Source of the DNA: Capitella teleta
Lineage: Eukaryota > Annelida > Polychaeta > Capitellidae
NCBI GenBank assembly: GCA_000328365.1
Contig: KB309171.1
Span: forward strand, 1-64,000
DNA: 64,000 bases
Direction of reading: 5' to 3'
Made by a program: the position numbers and the translations under genes. Below, in pieces: positions 37,201 through 46,249 of this stretch. Position 1 is the first letter of the stretch. Every line of letters begins with the position of its first letter. The notes beneath the pieces were generated by a model. The model did not search any database. It was given only the letters and a program-made list of their open reading frames with translations, and was not told the origin of the DNA.

Positions 37201-40200
37201 GCTGTTAGGGAAGGAAGGCTCGAACTCCATGGTTCGTATAACATTATATTCTGCAATATAATTAAGTCCACTTGCTTGCAGGCCAACCCGTTCACACATG
37301 GACCATGCTGGATGCCACAGCATCAGCCGGAGACACCACAATCACTGTGGTAGCTGACATCAGTTCATGGAATGTTGGGGACGAGATCGTTATTGCGACA
37401 ACAGGCGACCACCATTCGCAAATTGAAAACGAAGAGAGGACAATTACTGCCATCTCTGGTAAAGTAGTCACTCTGGACCGAGCTTTGGAATACAAGCATT
37501 TGGGAGAAGACATCACGTATGGCAGCCACGTTCTGCCTGCTAGAGCTGAAGTTGGATTACTCACACGAAACGTCGTTGTTGGGGGGAGCAGGAACATACA
37601 GTTTGAGACGGATGTACCGAAATGTGAAGAAGGTTTCGATACAGGTAAATATGGGCCACTCACTGAAATCCTTCTTACGGCTTCTTCATGTTGGGAGTAT
37701 ATTTCTAGGCGAGTTTGCAACACAGACATGCTTTCAAGGACGCTTTGGGGAAGAAATTGGCTCTGATCAATTCGGAGGCCACATTATTATGCATGCCCCT
37801 GCCAAGGATTCACACAAAGTGACTGGGCATATTGAGTATGTCGAGGTAACCAACGCAGGACAGGCCTTCCGATTGGGTCGCTACGCCATCCATTTCCATC
37901 TAAATGGCAACATGAGGGGTTCGTATGTGCGTGGCTGTGCCATTCATCAGAGCTACAACAGAGCTATCAACGTCCACGGCACTCATGAGGTAGTCTTGGA
38001 GCACAATGTTGCTTACAACATCATGGGCGGTGCTTTCTTCACAGAAGATGGAGTTGAAAGCAATAATACTTTCCAATACAATCTTGCAGTGTTTGTCAAA
38101 TCTAGCACCAGCCTGCAAAATGATGATATTACTCCAGCCGCTTTCTGGGTAACCAACCCAAACAACATTGTCCAGCACAACCATGCCGCTGGAGGTACTC
38201 ACTTTGGATTCTGGTATAGGATGCATGAGCATCCTGACGCCGGATCCTTTGATCCAAACATTTGTCCTCAAGGCGTGCCGCTTGGAATTTTCACCAACAA
38301 CACAGTACACTCACATGGTTGGTTTGGCGTGTGGATCTTTGAGCAGTATCTTCCTGTGGTTGGAGGCGTTTGCGGAGAAACCACACCAGAACCTGCTGAT
38401 TTTAATGGATTAACTGCCTGGAATTGCGAAAAAGGAGCCGAAACCGTCGGAGGCAGTGCGATCAAATTCACTGACTTTGCATTTTATAACAACAAGAAAG
38501 CCGGTTACGAATTCAAAATGGTTACGGATTTGCCTTCTGAGTTTGAGTACACTGAAAATGGACCTCAACTATCCAATGGGGTCATTGGAGCTGACGGTGG
38601 TGGAGTTATGGAGGATGCTGATTGTGATCTTGGTGTTATTCTCCCTTATGGAAGAGGATTCTCCGTCAATAATGTCGAGTTTGTGAACTTCAATAAGGCC
38701 GGCACTGTTGCATTTGGCGGTGCTTCTGTCGACGGTACAACGGAAGAGAATAATGGTGGTTACACATACAAAACCTCAGGGCTGACATTCACGAATTCAA
38801 ACAAGAAGGTATATTATCGATGGAAAAATGAATTTGTCCTGGATGACCTTGATGGCACGCTCACTGGACAAGTTGGGGGAAAAGTTGTACCAAATGACGG
38901 CATTATTCCCACTTCCTGTTCAGTTCCTGGTGATGGTTCCCTCTCGGGTAACCCTCAGGTTCCAGGAGCAGCCTGCCCAGGCGACACCAAGTTTCATCGC
39001 TTCTCCTGGAACCACGCATTGCCCGATTCCATGAACTACAAGAACACTTCCTTCAGTACAGAAACCGGATCAACAATCGCCTATTATCAATCCAAAAGGT
39101 TTTCTCATAAAGAAGGATGGCATGTCCTACTTCCTGACAAGGCGACCATTATGATGAGTTACGTGAACAGTGAGGTCATCACTAATATGAGCTTCACCGG
39201 AACAATGGACGACTTTGAGGTGAATTAATGCAATAGTGGTCCTATTTTACAGTAAACCATGTTTGATTGAATCCCACAGGAGGGAGATTACATCATCATG
39301 AAGTACAACTTCACTCAAGGGGCGGATCGTTTCATAATTCTTGATGACCGCAATTCAACGTATGAACCAATTACACCTGACGACTATAGCGGGGACTGGT
39401 ACTTTGATGAATCACAGAACGTGCTTGAATATATCAGTAAGTATATAATTGAGAGGCCATGTTATTTTTGCTTTTGCTTGTTTGTTCATGCATGTACATT
39501 AGTGACTTCCAAGGAAAAAAAAACAATGAATAAAAATGACACTACAGGCGAAGACTATAAAGAATTTGTCATCGACTGGGATAATATGTGATAATCTTTA
39601 GTTATCCTGAATATCCATTAAAAATATGTGTATATTGTCGTTGGCTCTACGGTTTAAGCAACTCTAAAGAGATTTAAGTGTAAATTTAAGATGACCTTTC
39701 AGTTCGTCTTTCTTAGCTCTGGTATTTCTTGCCTGCAAATTGACATTATATTTTCAGTTTCTGGGAAACGCATAGACAACAGCACTGACAATAACTTTGC
39801 AATCAACTTCAACGTCTATCAGTGTTACTATGTTGGCTGCGGCGCACCCGTTCCTACTGACCAAATACCTCCAGCAAGCGCTCGTCCTGAAAATGCTGTT
39901 TTCTGGTCACAAAAAGAATCCTGGGCCTTCTCTGAGGAGGGTTATGGCAGTTACTACGGGGCAGGAGATTATGGACCACCTACTGACGATACTGATGTCG
40001 TTATTCCGCCAGGTGGGTCATTAAGATTGGATTGAGAATTTACCCACAAAACATGATTAACATTGTGAACAAAAAGTTTGAATTTGCCTTTGGTTGACCC
40101 TCCCAGGTGTGTGGATGGTGGCGGACACCACGTTCCCTCGCATAAACAAACTTTACATCTACGGAACACTGGAGTTTGAGCACAATCAAGTGGATGGCGA

Positions 40201-43200
40201 GTACCTCGATTTCACACTCTCGGCCACCCACATCTTGATCAGTAGTGGACGGATGATTGTGGGTTGGGAGGACGCTCCTTTCCGGGGCAATGCAGATATT
40301 GTCCTACGAGGAAGCCACAACAGCAGGGACATCTACGTCAACAATGGCCCCAATGTGGGATCCAAATGCCTCGGTCAGAATTCTCTCAAGTTTATAAATG
40401 TCAGTGCAAATTTACTAGATACACTTAATTTGCATGTAATTATATTTCTATCAAATTAATTTAAAAATCATCTAAACGTTTGTCATTGCAGGTGTGTTTG
40501 GAGGACTCGATATTCACGGCATTCCGAAAGCTGTGACCTGGACGCAGTTAGCCAGCACTGCAAATGTTGGGGACACACAAATTACACTCATGGAAAACGT
40601 CGACTGGTCAGCTGGAGATAAGATCGTCATTGCAGCGACCAGCTTTGACTGGGAAGAGACTGAAACAGCTACGGTGCAGAGCGTCACTGATAATGTGGTA
40701 ACCTTGAATTCGGGTCTGCAATTTATGCATTATGGTGAGTACGGAACAAAAGCCTTTTATATATTTATATGGTAGACACTTACCAATTAGTCATACATGG
40801 TTTGAAATGGTAGTAGGCTATACAGTATTGTATATGTTATGGGCTATTTTAACGACTCCATCCCCTACTCTAATTTGAGCTATTCACCGTTGAAGCTTTG
40901 ATTTTCTTCAGCTGTTGACGAAACAATTGCCGACGGTGTGACACACAACATGGCAGCTGAAGTCGGATTGCTTTCACATAACGTTCGAGTCATCGGAGAA
41001 GATTATGACCAAATGTCAAGTGAATCCTTCGGTGCACGAGTTATTATGGGATATTATAATGACGTAGATGAACTTGGAGAATTGCATGAATACTATGGTA
41101 TGTTTGGGCAAAATTTATCGATCATAACATAGAATGACGTTTGCAGGATATGCTAGAATCAGCAATGTGGAATTTTACCATGCTGGTCAGGAAGGATGGG
41201 TTGAGACCTACGACCCTCGCTTTGCGGTCACCTTCTTAGATACAGGAGACACGACCGAAGCTCAACCAGGTTATCTCAAGTCATGCAGTTTCAATGAAAA
41301 CTTCAGCCCAGCCATTGGTGTATTCGGATGCAATGGAATTGAACTTTCGGACAATGTTATCTACCACACTGTTGGTTCCTGTAAGTATGATCTTTGCATT
41401 TTTTATTTATTTATTTATTTATTTATTTTTATTTTATTTTTTTATTTTATTTTTTACTATGTGGGTGTAATATCGAATCTTGTTACAGCAATGCTGGTAC
41501 AAGGCTTCAACCACATTGTGGAGCATAATCTTGTAACTAGGACGCTCTTTTGTGGCACCTACAACGGAAAATACGAGAAAAGACTTCAGATTGATTCTGG
41601 AATTGAGATTCAGGAGGCCAGTGACATCATTTTCAGAAACAACCATGTTGCCGGTTCAGAACATGCCGGTATCCGCATGGATGGCGAACGATGCCCAACG
41701 CCAGGACAGTCGCAGACATTCACTGGCAATGTGGCTCACTCTTCTATGATTGGGGCCATGTTATTCTTGGATTCCGACGGTCTGCCTCCCTGCACTGCCA
41801 TCAGTAACATCACCGTCTATCGCAATTGGGATTATGGTTTCTATGCCATCACAGCCGCATCAATAAAGTTCTACAACTTTATCTCAATCGACAACGGACT
41901 TGGTCTATTCCCTATTATAATGGGACCGGCGGCAGTGGGTCATGCATTTGATGATAAGTTTGTCGAAGTGCACGACTCATTCTTTGTTGGTACAAGTTCT
42001 GTGTATGACTGCGATGAGGGCCACCCGACAGCGCCTGCCTGGGGGATCAACAGTATGATGAGGGGATTCAGACACAGCGATGGGGGACCGATTGGCTTAT
42101 CAATGGCGTCATTCACCTCCGCGTCAAATGGAGCAACAATGCATCCAATGAATGGCATTATGGCTTATCAGGCCATAAGGGGAATCACGAAAGTCGAAGG
42201 TCAGTCAAAATTGACGCATAAAAATGTTACAAAGAAAGCTTTGTATGGCAGGCACCACCTTCAGCAAGTTTGGCAACAAATGCACCGCCAAAAGTTTTGC
42301 CGTTGGTACACCCCAATCTAATGATGATGCTATCCATCCGATGGTTATGAGCAACTCAAAGATCTATGATACGCGACAAGAAAACAAGGCATTTTTCAGC
42401 CGTCCTAATATTGAGTTAGTCAGATCTCAATACTTTTAGCATATTAATCCTCTCAAACGCTCATTGCCTTACAGTCGGATCAACCCCTCTGACTGCGTCG
42501 ACATGGATTGTGATGGTCTGAAGAAAGCTGTGATCAAAGATTTAGATGGAACCTTTCTAGAGACTGGATCTGCAGGGTCTATTATTGCTGAATCTGAGTT
42601 TGAATGGGATGGGGATCCGGTCAGAGGCCTTGGAGACTTCAGAATACCTGTGGTCATGCTGACGGATGATGACGGCAACAGACTCGAGCCGGCAGACTTC
42701 TGTCCTAACAAAGGTTCGATAGAAAATGGAAGCCCCATAAATATGTGTTTACGCATGTTTCGAATGCTATTCAGGAATCTACAGGGACAGCACTTGCGCA
42801 TATCAAGCAAGTTACCAAGCATGGCAATGTGGCTCAACTCCTGACTACTACATGTTGATGCTGGAGAGCATGGATCACGACACCGAATCACGACGTGTAT
42901 CGCCCATTGCTTTATACACGGATTCTTTTGTTGATCTGATCAATGGTCCGCAAGATCATGGCTGGTGTTTTGGTTACACATGTCAGGAACGACTCAGCAC
43001 TTTCCCCATCATTATGGCTGCTGGTGAGCCTCAAGGTGTGTCATCATAGCATTTGACCATCAATCTTCTTCTCAGGCAAAGAATACAACCTGTACTTTAG
43101 TGGTACAACACCACAAAAGCTTCGCTACCACTGGTTGAACAACGACGATGCTGCTGTGCTGGTTGGTGTCTGGTATGCCGCGTCATTTCGTTTGGATGTG

Positions 43201-45619
43201 TACGCTGACGGAGCCTACGTCCTACCCACCAATGGAGAATATAATGAACAAGGACAATTGTTGAAAGCAAATCCTCCAGCTAATAATCCAAATTTATACA
43301 TGCCGAATATGGCAAGCGATGCGCCTGGCGCTAATTATTGGGACAATAATCGTAACATCTTATGGCTTATGCTTAAAGGGTCTGTAGTGATTGATGTTGA
43401 AACCAACGATCAAGTCATTATAATGTTCAATGTACCATCGATGTCCGTGGATGAATTCTTTGGTGCCAACATTGTTGCCAATCTGGCTAATTTTTTCAAT
43501 GTTCCTGCCTCCAAAATCCGCTATGCCAATGCAGTTAGCGAAGGAAGCCGCAAACGTCGCGATAACACTCAGACCGTTATCATCACAATTGAAAATCCAC
43601 CAGGCAACAGCTCTGACGCATCTTCTCTATCATCAGCACAAATGGCTAACATATCATCCAGTATAATCTCCACCTACCAGTTAGGAGGCCTCGAGAGCGT
43701 CCTCAATATCACCATTCTCAGCATGACAGTCATTGAGCCTCCACCGTCCACTGACAGTCCATCGTGGCAAGTTATGGCTGAGCTTGGTGTTCCGGATGCA
43801 GTGCCTCTGCAAGTACCGAGCACATTGGAAATGACTGTCCCACCAGTTATCATCCACGAAGGTGCCGATTTCTCCACTCAGCCAGCTCTCAGATTCAAAG
43901 ACTCCAATGTTAGTTACATGTCGTTAATGTAACTATGTTCTCTATGATTCCTTTATTTTCACAGGGTGATTTTGTTGTACAAATTGGCTCTGAGCTTGAT
44001 CCGTGGCAAATCCAAGTCTCTCTCGTCCAAACGGCTGGAGGTGACTCTCGGGCAGTAATTCTGGGCAATACCATAGCACCAGTGAGCCTCGGATGGGCCA
44101 ACTTTACTGATCTTAAGATATCACACAGCGGGTCATACTTGCTGAACTTCACCGTTGTCAGCCCAGTGGGTGCATCACACTTTAGTCACCAACATGGACC
44201 TATAACTGTCAACACTCGCGCTTTGGCTGGCACGATCACATCTGCCCCCAACACTACCATCCCTGGTCAGACATTCGACATGGAGATGGCAGTTGTTGAC
44301 GGCGTCACAGGAGAAGCTCTACAGGAATTGGACTGGAAGGTGAGTTTGACATGAAGTCCAGTGGGTTGTTTAATTGGCGAGTTACAATTCATCTCACATT
44401 CATGCAGCCGTTGATACCAAATATTTTATTTCACACAAACTTTTAAAAGGAGCCCATTTTTATTTCTTAGGATCATACATTCACATGTACAGCCAGTATC
44501 TACATGCCTGACACATATGCTGGGGAGCTTAGTGGAGTTTTGATCCAACAGCCGAACTCCAACGGCAGTGTTGCATCTTTTGTAAACCTGGCCTTGACTG
44601 CTACTGGGCGCTGCAACATTCAGTTCCGCTGCATCTCCAGTCCATCATACTATGACGTAACATTCCTATCAGATCTGATCAATATATACCCTCAAGACTA
44701 CGTTACTCCAACCATCGAAGTCTCAAAGCGAGTGACGCTTAAATTCAACGGCGATTTTGCGACTCTTGCCGCTGGTAAAGAGGCTTCCGTTGCGAATGCA
44801 GTGTACAATGTTCTTGCGCCGAAATATCAACAGGCTATCTTTAGGGACTTCACGATTTACGAAGGTGGATAAAATTTAACTCGGAAAGGCTTTCTCTATG
44901 ATGATGAATCAACAGGCAGTATAATGGTGGACTTCTATATGGACGGAACCAGTGCTGGCGTCGACAATGCCACAAATGGTATCTGGGAGGATCTCAAGGC
45001 TCCTCTAGTCATCACGGTCGATGGACAGGTTATAGAGGCCGATGGAGTTATGTGGGTTGAAGGTGGATCTTTCTATGGTCTGGATGGACCGTTGGTTAGT
45101 TTAAAGGAGTAATTATTTAACGATTTAATCCATGTATGACCACTCTTCTTCAGAATGCGTCTTCCAAGCTTGAGCCATGGGCTATTGCACTGATTGTGCT
45201 GTTCGTGATTGCTTTCATCGTCGGGGCCGTTCTCGTCGTCCTGTACTTGAAATACAAAGACAATGGAAAAGGTCAGCATCGAAAGCAGCTCAATAATCAC
45301 AATAATAATATTCGATATATGCGCAGATAAACGCAAGATGTCAATGACCTCACCAAACGGAAGTCGAGTAAGAGTTGGACCCGATTCCCAGGACTACGAC
45401 TTTGGTCGCAGCATGAAAACCACCACGCACATCTCCAACAACGATCTTGACATTTACAGCAAGGAAAAGGGATCTGATTCAACCAAAACCAAGGTGATCA
45501 TCCCGAAAGCGGCGCCTCAGTCGACTGTTCTGCCCAACCACCTTCAATGGCAACGCTCGCACTCCGGGCTGTACCGCACCAACGCCGTTGATCCAGTTCC
45601 ACCGTACACCGAGAACTAA
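20350..45619 (+). CDS. PKHD1L1: Fibrocystin-L (PKHD1L1) ortholog, complete, 55 exons
   Basis: The spliced gene runs from ATG at 20350 to TAA at 45617-45619. My exon model sums to 13,578 nt (4525 residues plus stop), close to vertebrate PKHD1L1 (about 4240), and every junction keeps phase with GT-AG ends. Domain order equals the vertebrate protein: signal peptide, IPT/TIG repeats, PA14, more IPTs, a cupredoxin-like segment, more IPTs (14 in all), first G8, parallel-beta-helix block, second G8, second beta-helix block, one transmembrane helix (about residues 4398-4422) and a cytosolic tail of about 95 residues. Vertebrate PKHD1L1 is a very large surface protein, part of the stereocilia coat; the paralog PKHD1 is the ciliary protein fibrocystin. 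Only the first intron (5.2 kb) is large; most are 50-60 nt. Block entries below give exon coordinates. Confidence 0.96.
21075..21233 (+). repeat. SINE 3' core (copy 2, truncated)
   Basis: The core begins around GTACTACTCTATAATGTGG and continues with GATAAAGAACCTTGAG, ATCGATAAGAGTAAGGGG and the tail CCCCATCATGCC. It aligns with the 3' half of copies 1 and 3. The tRNA-like head is missing, a normal outcome of 5'-truncated retroposition. Confidence 0.7.
21589..21661. repeat. Foldback: 73-nt hairpin
   Basis: The arms are CCCATCTGACCTCTCA plus AGGCTTGTTTCTC on the left and their reverse complement on the right, with a four-base extra (ATTA) in the right arm and a loop of about 10 nt. The near-identity of the arms points to recent origin or selection for structure. 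Confidence 0.88.
21801..21883 (+). repeat. 12-bp minisatellite (CCTGTATATATA)n
   Basis: About seven head-to-tail copies of CCTGTATATATA run without visible error. The regular (IYRY)-type open frame across it is a by-product. Confidence 0.95.
22226..22264 (+). repeat. Poly(A) tract
   Basis: An uninterrupted run of nearly forty A follows CATATAT. It may be the tail of an old retroposon, but nothing recognisable lies 5' of it. Confidence 0.85.
22457..22810 (+). mobile_element. Full-length SINE (copy 3) with 16-bp target duplication
   Basis: The element (22473-22794) is bracketed by identical TCAGGTGTTAAATAAG at 22457-22472 and 22795-22810. It has a tRNA-like head with a B box (GGGTTCGAGACCC), an AT-rich middle, the same core as copies 1 and 2, and a tail of TCAC repeats. 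Pol III transcription and LINE-mediated insertion are inferred from the structure. The perfect TSD implies relatively recent insertion. Confidence 0.9.
24250..24310 (+). repeat. Short tandem duplication
   Basis: GTTATAAAAACACTATATGC and TTTATAAAACACTATACT are adjacent diverged copies of one AT-rich unit. Confidence 0.5.
27066..27133 (+). other. tRNA-like relic in PKHD1L1 intron 4
   Basis: It has an A-box-like TTAGCTCAGTCAGT, a B box GGGTTCGATTCCC, and ends that pair as an acceptor stem (TGTCC with GGACA). The anticodon arm does not form well. The middle resembles the head of the SINE at 22473, so this is more likely a tRNA-derived SINE head or a tRNA pseudogene than a working tRNA. Confidence 0.4.
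28316..28960 (+). other. PKHD1L1: PKHD1L1 exons 12-14: PA14 domain
   Basis: Exons are 28316-28602, 28653-28744 and 28801-28960, about residues 342-521. The pattern YLVPPADGQYEFFVRGDDKV followed by LYVS and the later YYFELVQLEGTG is typical of PA14, a carbohydrate- or protein-binding beta-barrel found in adhesins, glycosidases and bacterial toxins. Confidence 0.9.
29014..30891 (+). other. PKHD1L1: PKHD1L1 exons 15-22: PA14-to-IPT linker region
   Basis: Exons: 29014-29131, 29187-29330, 29399-29565, 29617-29853, 29906-30027, 30095-30270, 30322-30713 and 30769-30891. The region carries blocks shared with vertebrate PKHD1L1, including CGRYSLKNPA, ICFAYQG, GYTCFDM, MNCESNIPLM and TGTCAGYIWNV. These have no named function but are diagnostic of the family and set it apart from generic IPT/TIG proteins. 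Confidence 0.85.
30947..32384 (+). other. PKHD1L1: PKHD1L1 exons 23-27: IPT 4-7
   Basis: Exons: 30947-31052, 31111-31380, 31436-31560, 31686-32005 and 32143-32384. They encode four Ig-like IPT folds with starts such as ISAIDPASGSEVASTSLTI, VASIDPTSGSEAGGTLLTI, VTAISTTVGAVEGGTDITI and VTGISPETGSLQGGSKITI. The block CSGDCTFEW precedes the first, as in vertebrates. Confidence 0.88.
32678..33941. other. Long intron 28 of PKHD1L1 with repeat debris
   Basis: This intron holds a short A-run near 33150 and a repeat end at 33857-33897 (see separate entry). No coding exon is seen. Confidence 0.6.
33857..33897 (+). repeat. Mariner-like terminal remnant
   Basis: After a 27-nt stretch also present at 15937, the sequence continues TGGCCCACTCTGTATA. 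This looks like the outer end of a Tc1/mariner terminal repeat followed by a TA target. No matching opposite end or transposase is visible in the intron, so it is at best a relic. Confidence 0.35.
34271..36567 (+). other. PKHD1L1: PKHD1L1 exons 30-34: IPT 8-14
   Basis: Exons: 34271-34416, 34467-34604, 34764-36099, 36153-36327 and 36411-36567. Exon 32 (1336 nt) alone carries five consecutive IPT folds with no intron, while other IPTs in this gene are split by one or more introns. Each opens with an I-x-P-x-x-G-S motif and a G-G-T/Q-x-L/I-T-I strand. Confidence 0.9.
36627..39436 (+). other. PKHD1L1: PKHD1L1 exons 35-40: first G8 domain and beta-helix block
   Basis: Exons: 36627-36783, 36966-37045, 37102-37231, 37282-37644, 37709-39219 and 39280-39436. 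The G8 signature is WSSLWTWGGGPLPTTGD with LLIQGGELIFDE and conserved glycines. The following PbH1 region contains FDTGEFATQTCFQGRFGEE, SDQFGGHIIMHAPA, YVRGCAIHQSYNRA and HFGFWYRMHEHPD, nearly identical to vertebrate PKHD1L1. G8 also occurs in TMEM2/CEMIP, where the G8 plus beta-helix unit is linked to hyaluronan turnover. Catalysis by PKHD1L1 is not established. Confidence 0.93.
39758..42713 (+). other. PKHD1L1: PKHD1L1 exons 41-48: second G8 domain and beta-helix block
   Basis: Exons: 39758-40012, 40107-40373, 40492-40734, 40912-41097, 41147-41380, 41489-42199, 42252-42414 and 42475-42713. Features are WVMVADTTFPRINKLYIYG-like strands (the first residue is V in the sequence), GGLDIHGIP, AEVGLLSHNVRVIGEDYD, SFGARV, ISNVEFYHAGQEG, and INPSDCVDMDCD with a D-x-D-G motif. 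Exon 46 (711 nt) encodes several helix rungs without an intron. Confidence 0.92.
41400..41456 (+). repeat. (TTTA)n tract in PKHD1L1 intron 45
   Basis: ATTT/TTTA repeats grade into T-rich sequence just before the exon 46 acceptor and probably serve as its pyrimidine tract. Confidence 0.85.
42775..45619 (+). other. PKHD1L1: PKHD1L1 exons 49-55: membrane-proximal region, TM and tail
   Basis: Exons: 42775-43023, 43076-43908, 43965-44339, 44471-44864, 44916-45094, 45154-45271 and 45327-45619. INGPQDHGWCFGYTCQ is strongly conserved. SRKRRD near 43545-43562 (about residue 3953) lies where vertebrate PKHD1L1 has LRRKRS, and where fibrocystin is known to be cut by a proprotein convertase. Exon 54 encodes the TM helix beginning WAIALIVLFVIAFIVG; the tail is polar with KRK next to the membrane, S/T-rich, and ends PPYTEN. 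Confidence 0.88.
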
Positions 45620-46137
45620 GAGTGAGAAGATTGGAACTTATTTCGTTTACTTTCTTCATTTTGAAACCAAGTGAACTATTTCTACTTTGAAAATGGAAAT
45701 GGAGTGATCTTTGATATTGAACCTCAGGGGAAAAGCGATTCGGAAATTGATTCGGTATTTTGACAATATTGCACATAATTATATATAAAATTATGCCTTC
45801 CCCTGTAATCCATCTTTTGTGTGTTTGTGGTTTTTTTTTTTTTTTTGGTTTTTTTTTGGGGTTTTTTTTTTCTGAATAAGGCTCTGCACGCTTGCTTTCT
45901 TCGCTTCCGGTAGCGCTTTTTAATAATTATCTGCTTTTGAAGGATAATCTATTGTTATTTATTTTTACGCCTTATCTTTTTAGGCTGTGATCTTTTTATA
46001 TTGCTCTACTGTGATCCATTTATATTGTTCCGTCCATATATAGTTTATGCTTTTTTTTCCTCACGATTTTTCTGATTTTACTTGACTTAATCTAAAGGTA
46101 AATTCGCCCATTGATGTGCTTAAGATTTAAAACACAC

Positions 46138-46181
46138 AATAAAACGATTTAGACGCACAGCTTGGCATTTCACGGTTTATT
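46138..46181. terminator. Facing poly(A) signals of PKHD1L1 and the CRAL-TRIO gene
   Basis: AATAAA on the plus strand at 46138-46143 serves PKHD1L1, giving a 3' UTR of about 540 nt. TTTATT at 46176-46181 is AATAAA on the minus strand for the CRAL-TRIO gene, about 70 nt past its stop. The two genes meet tail to tail and their mature 3' ends probably touch or overlap by a few tens of bases. Confidence 0.6.
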
Positions 46182-46249
46182 ATTTCTTCCGAGAATTGTA
46201 CATGGGAAACAAGCAATGACAAATTTAGAATCTAATCGTCGACGAATAA

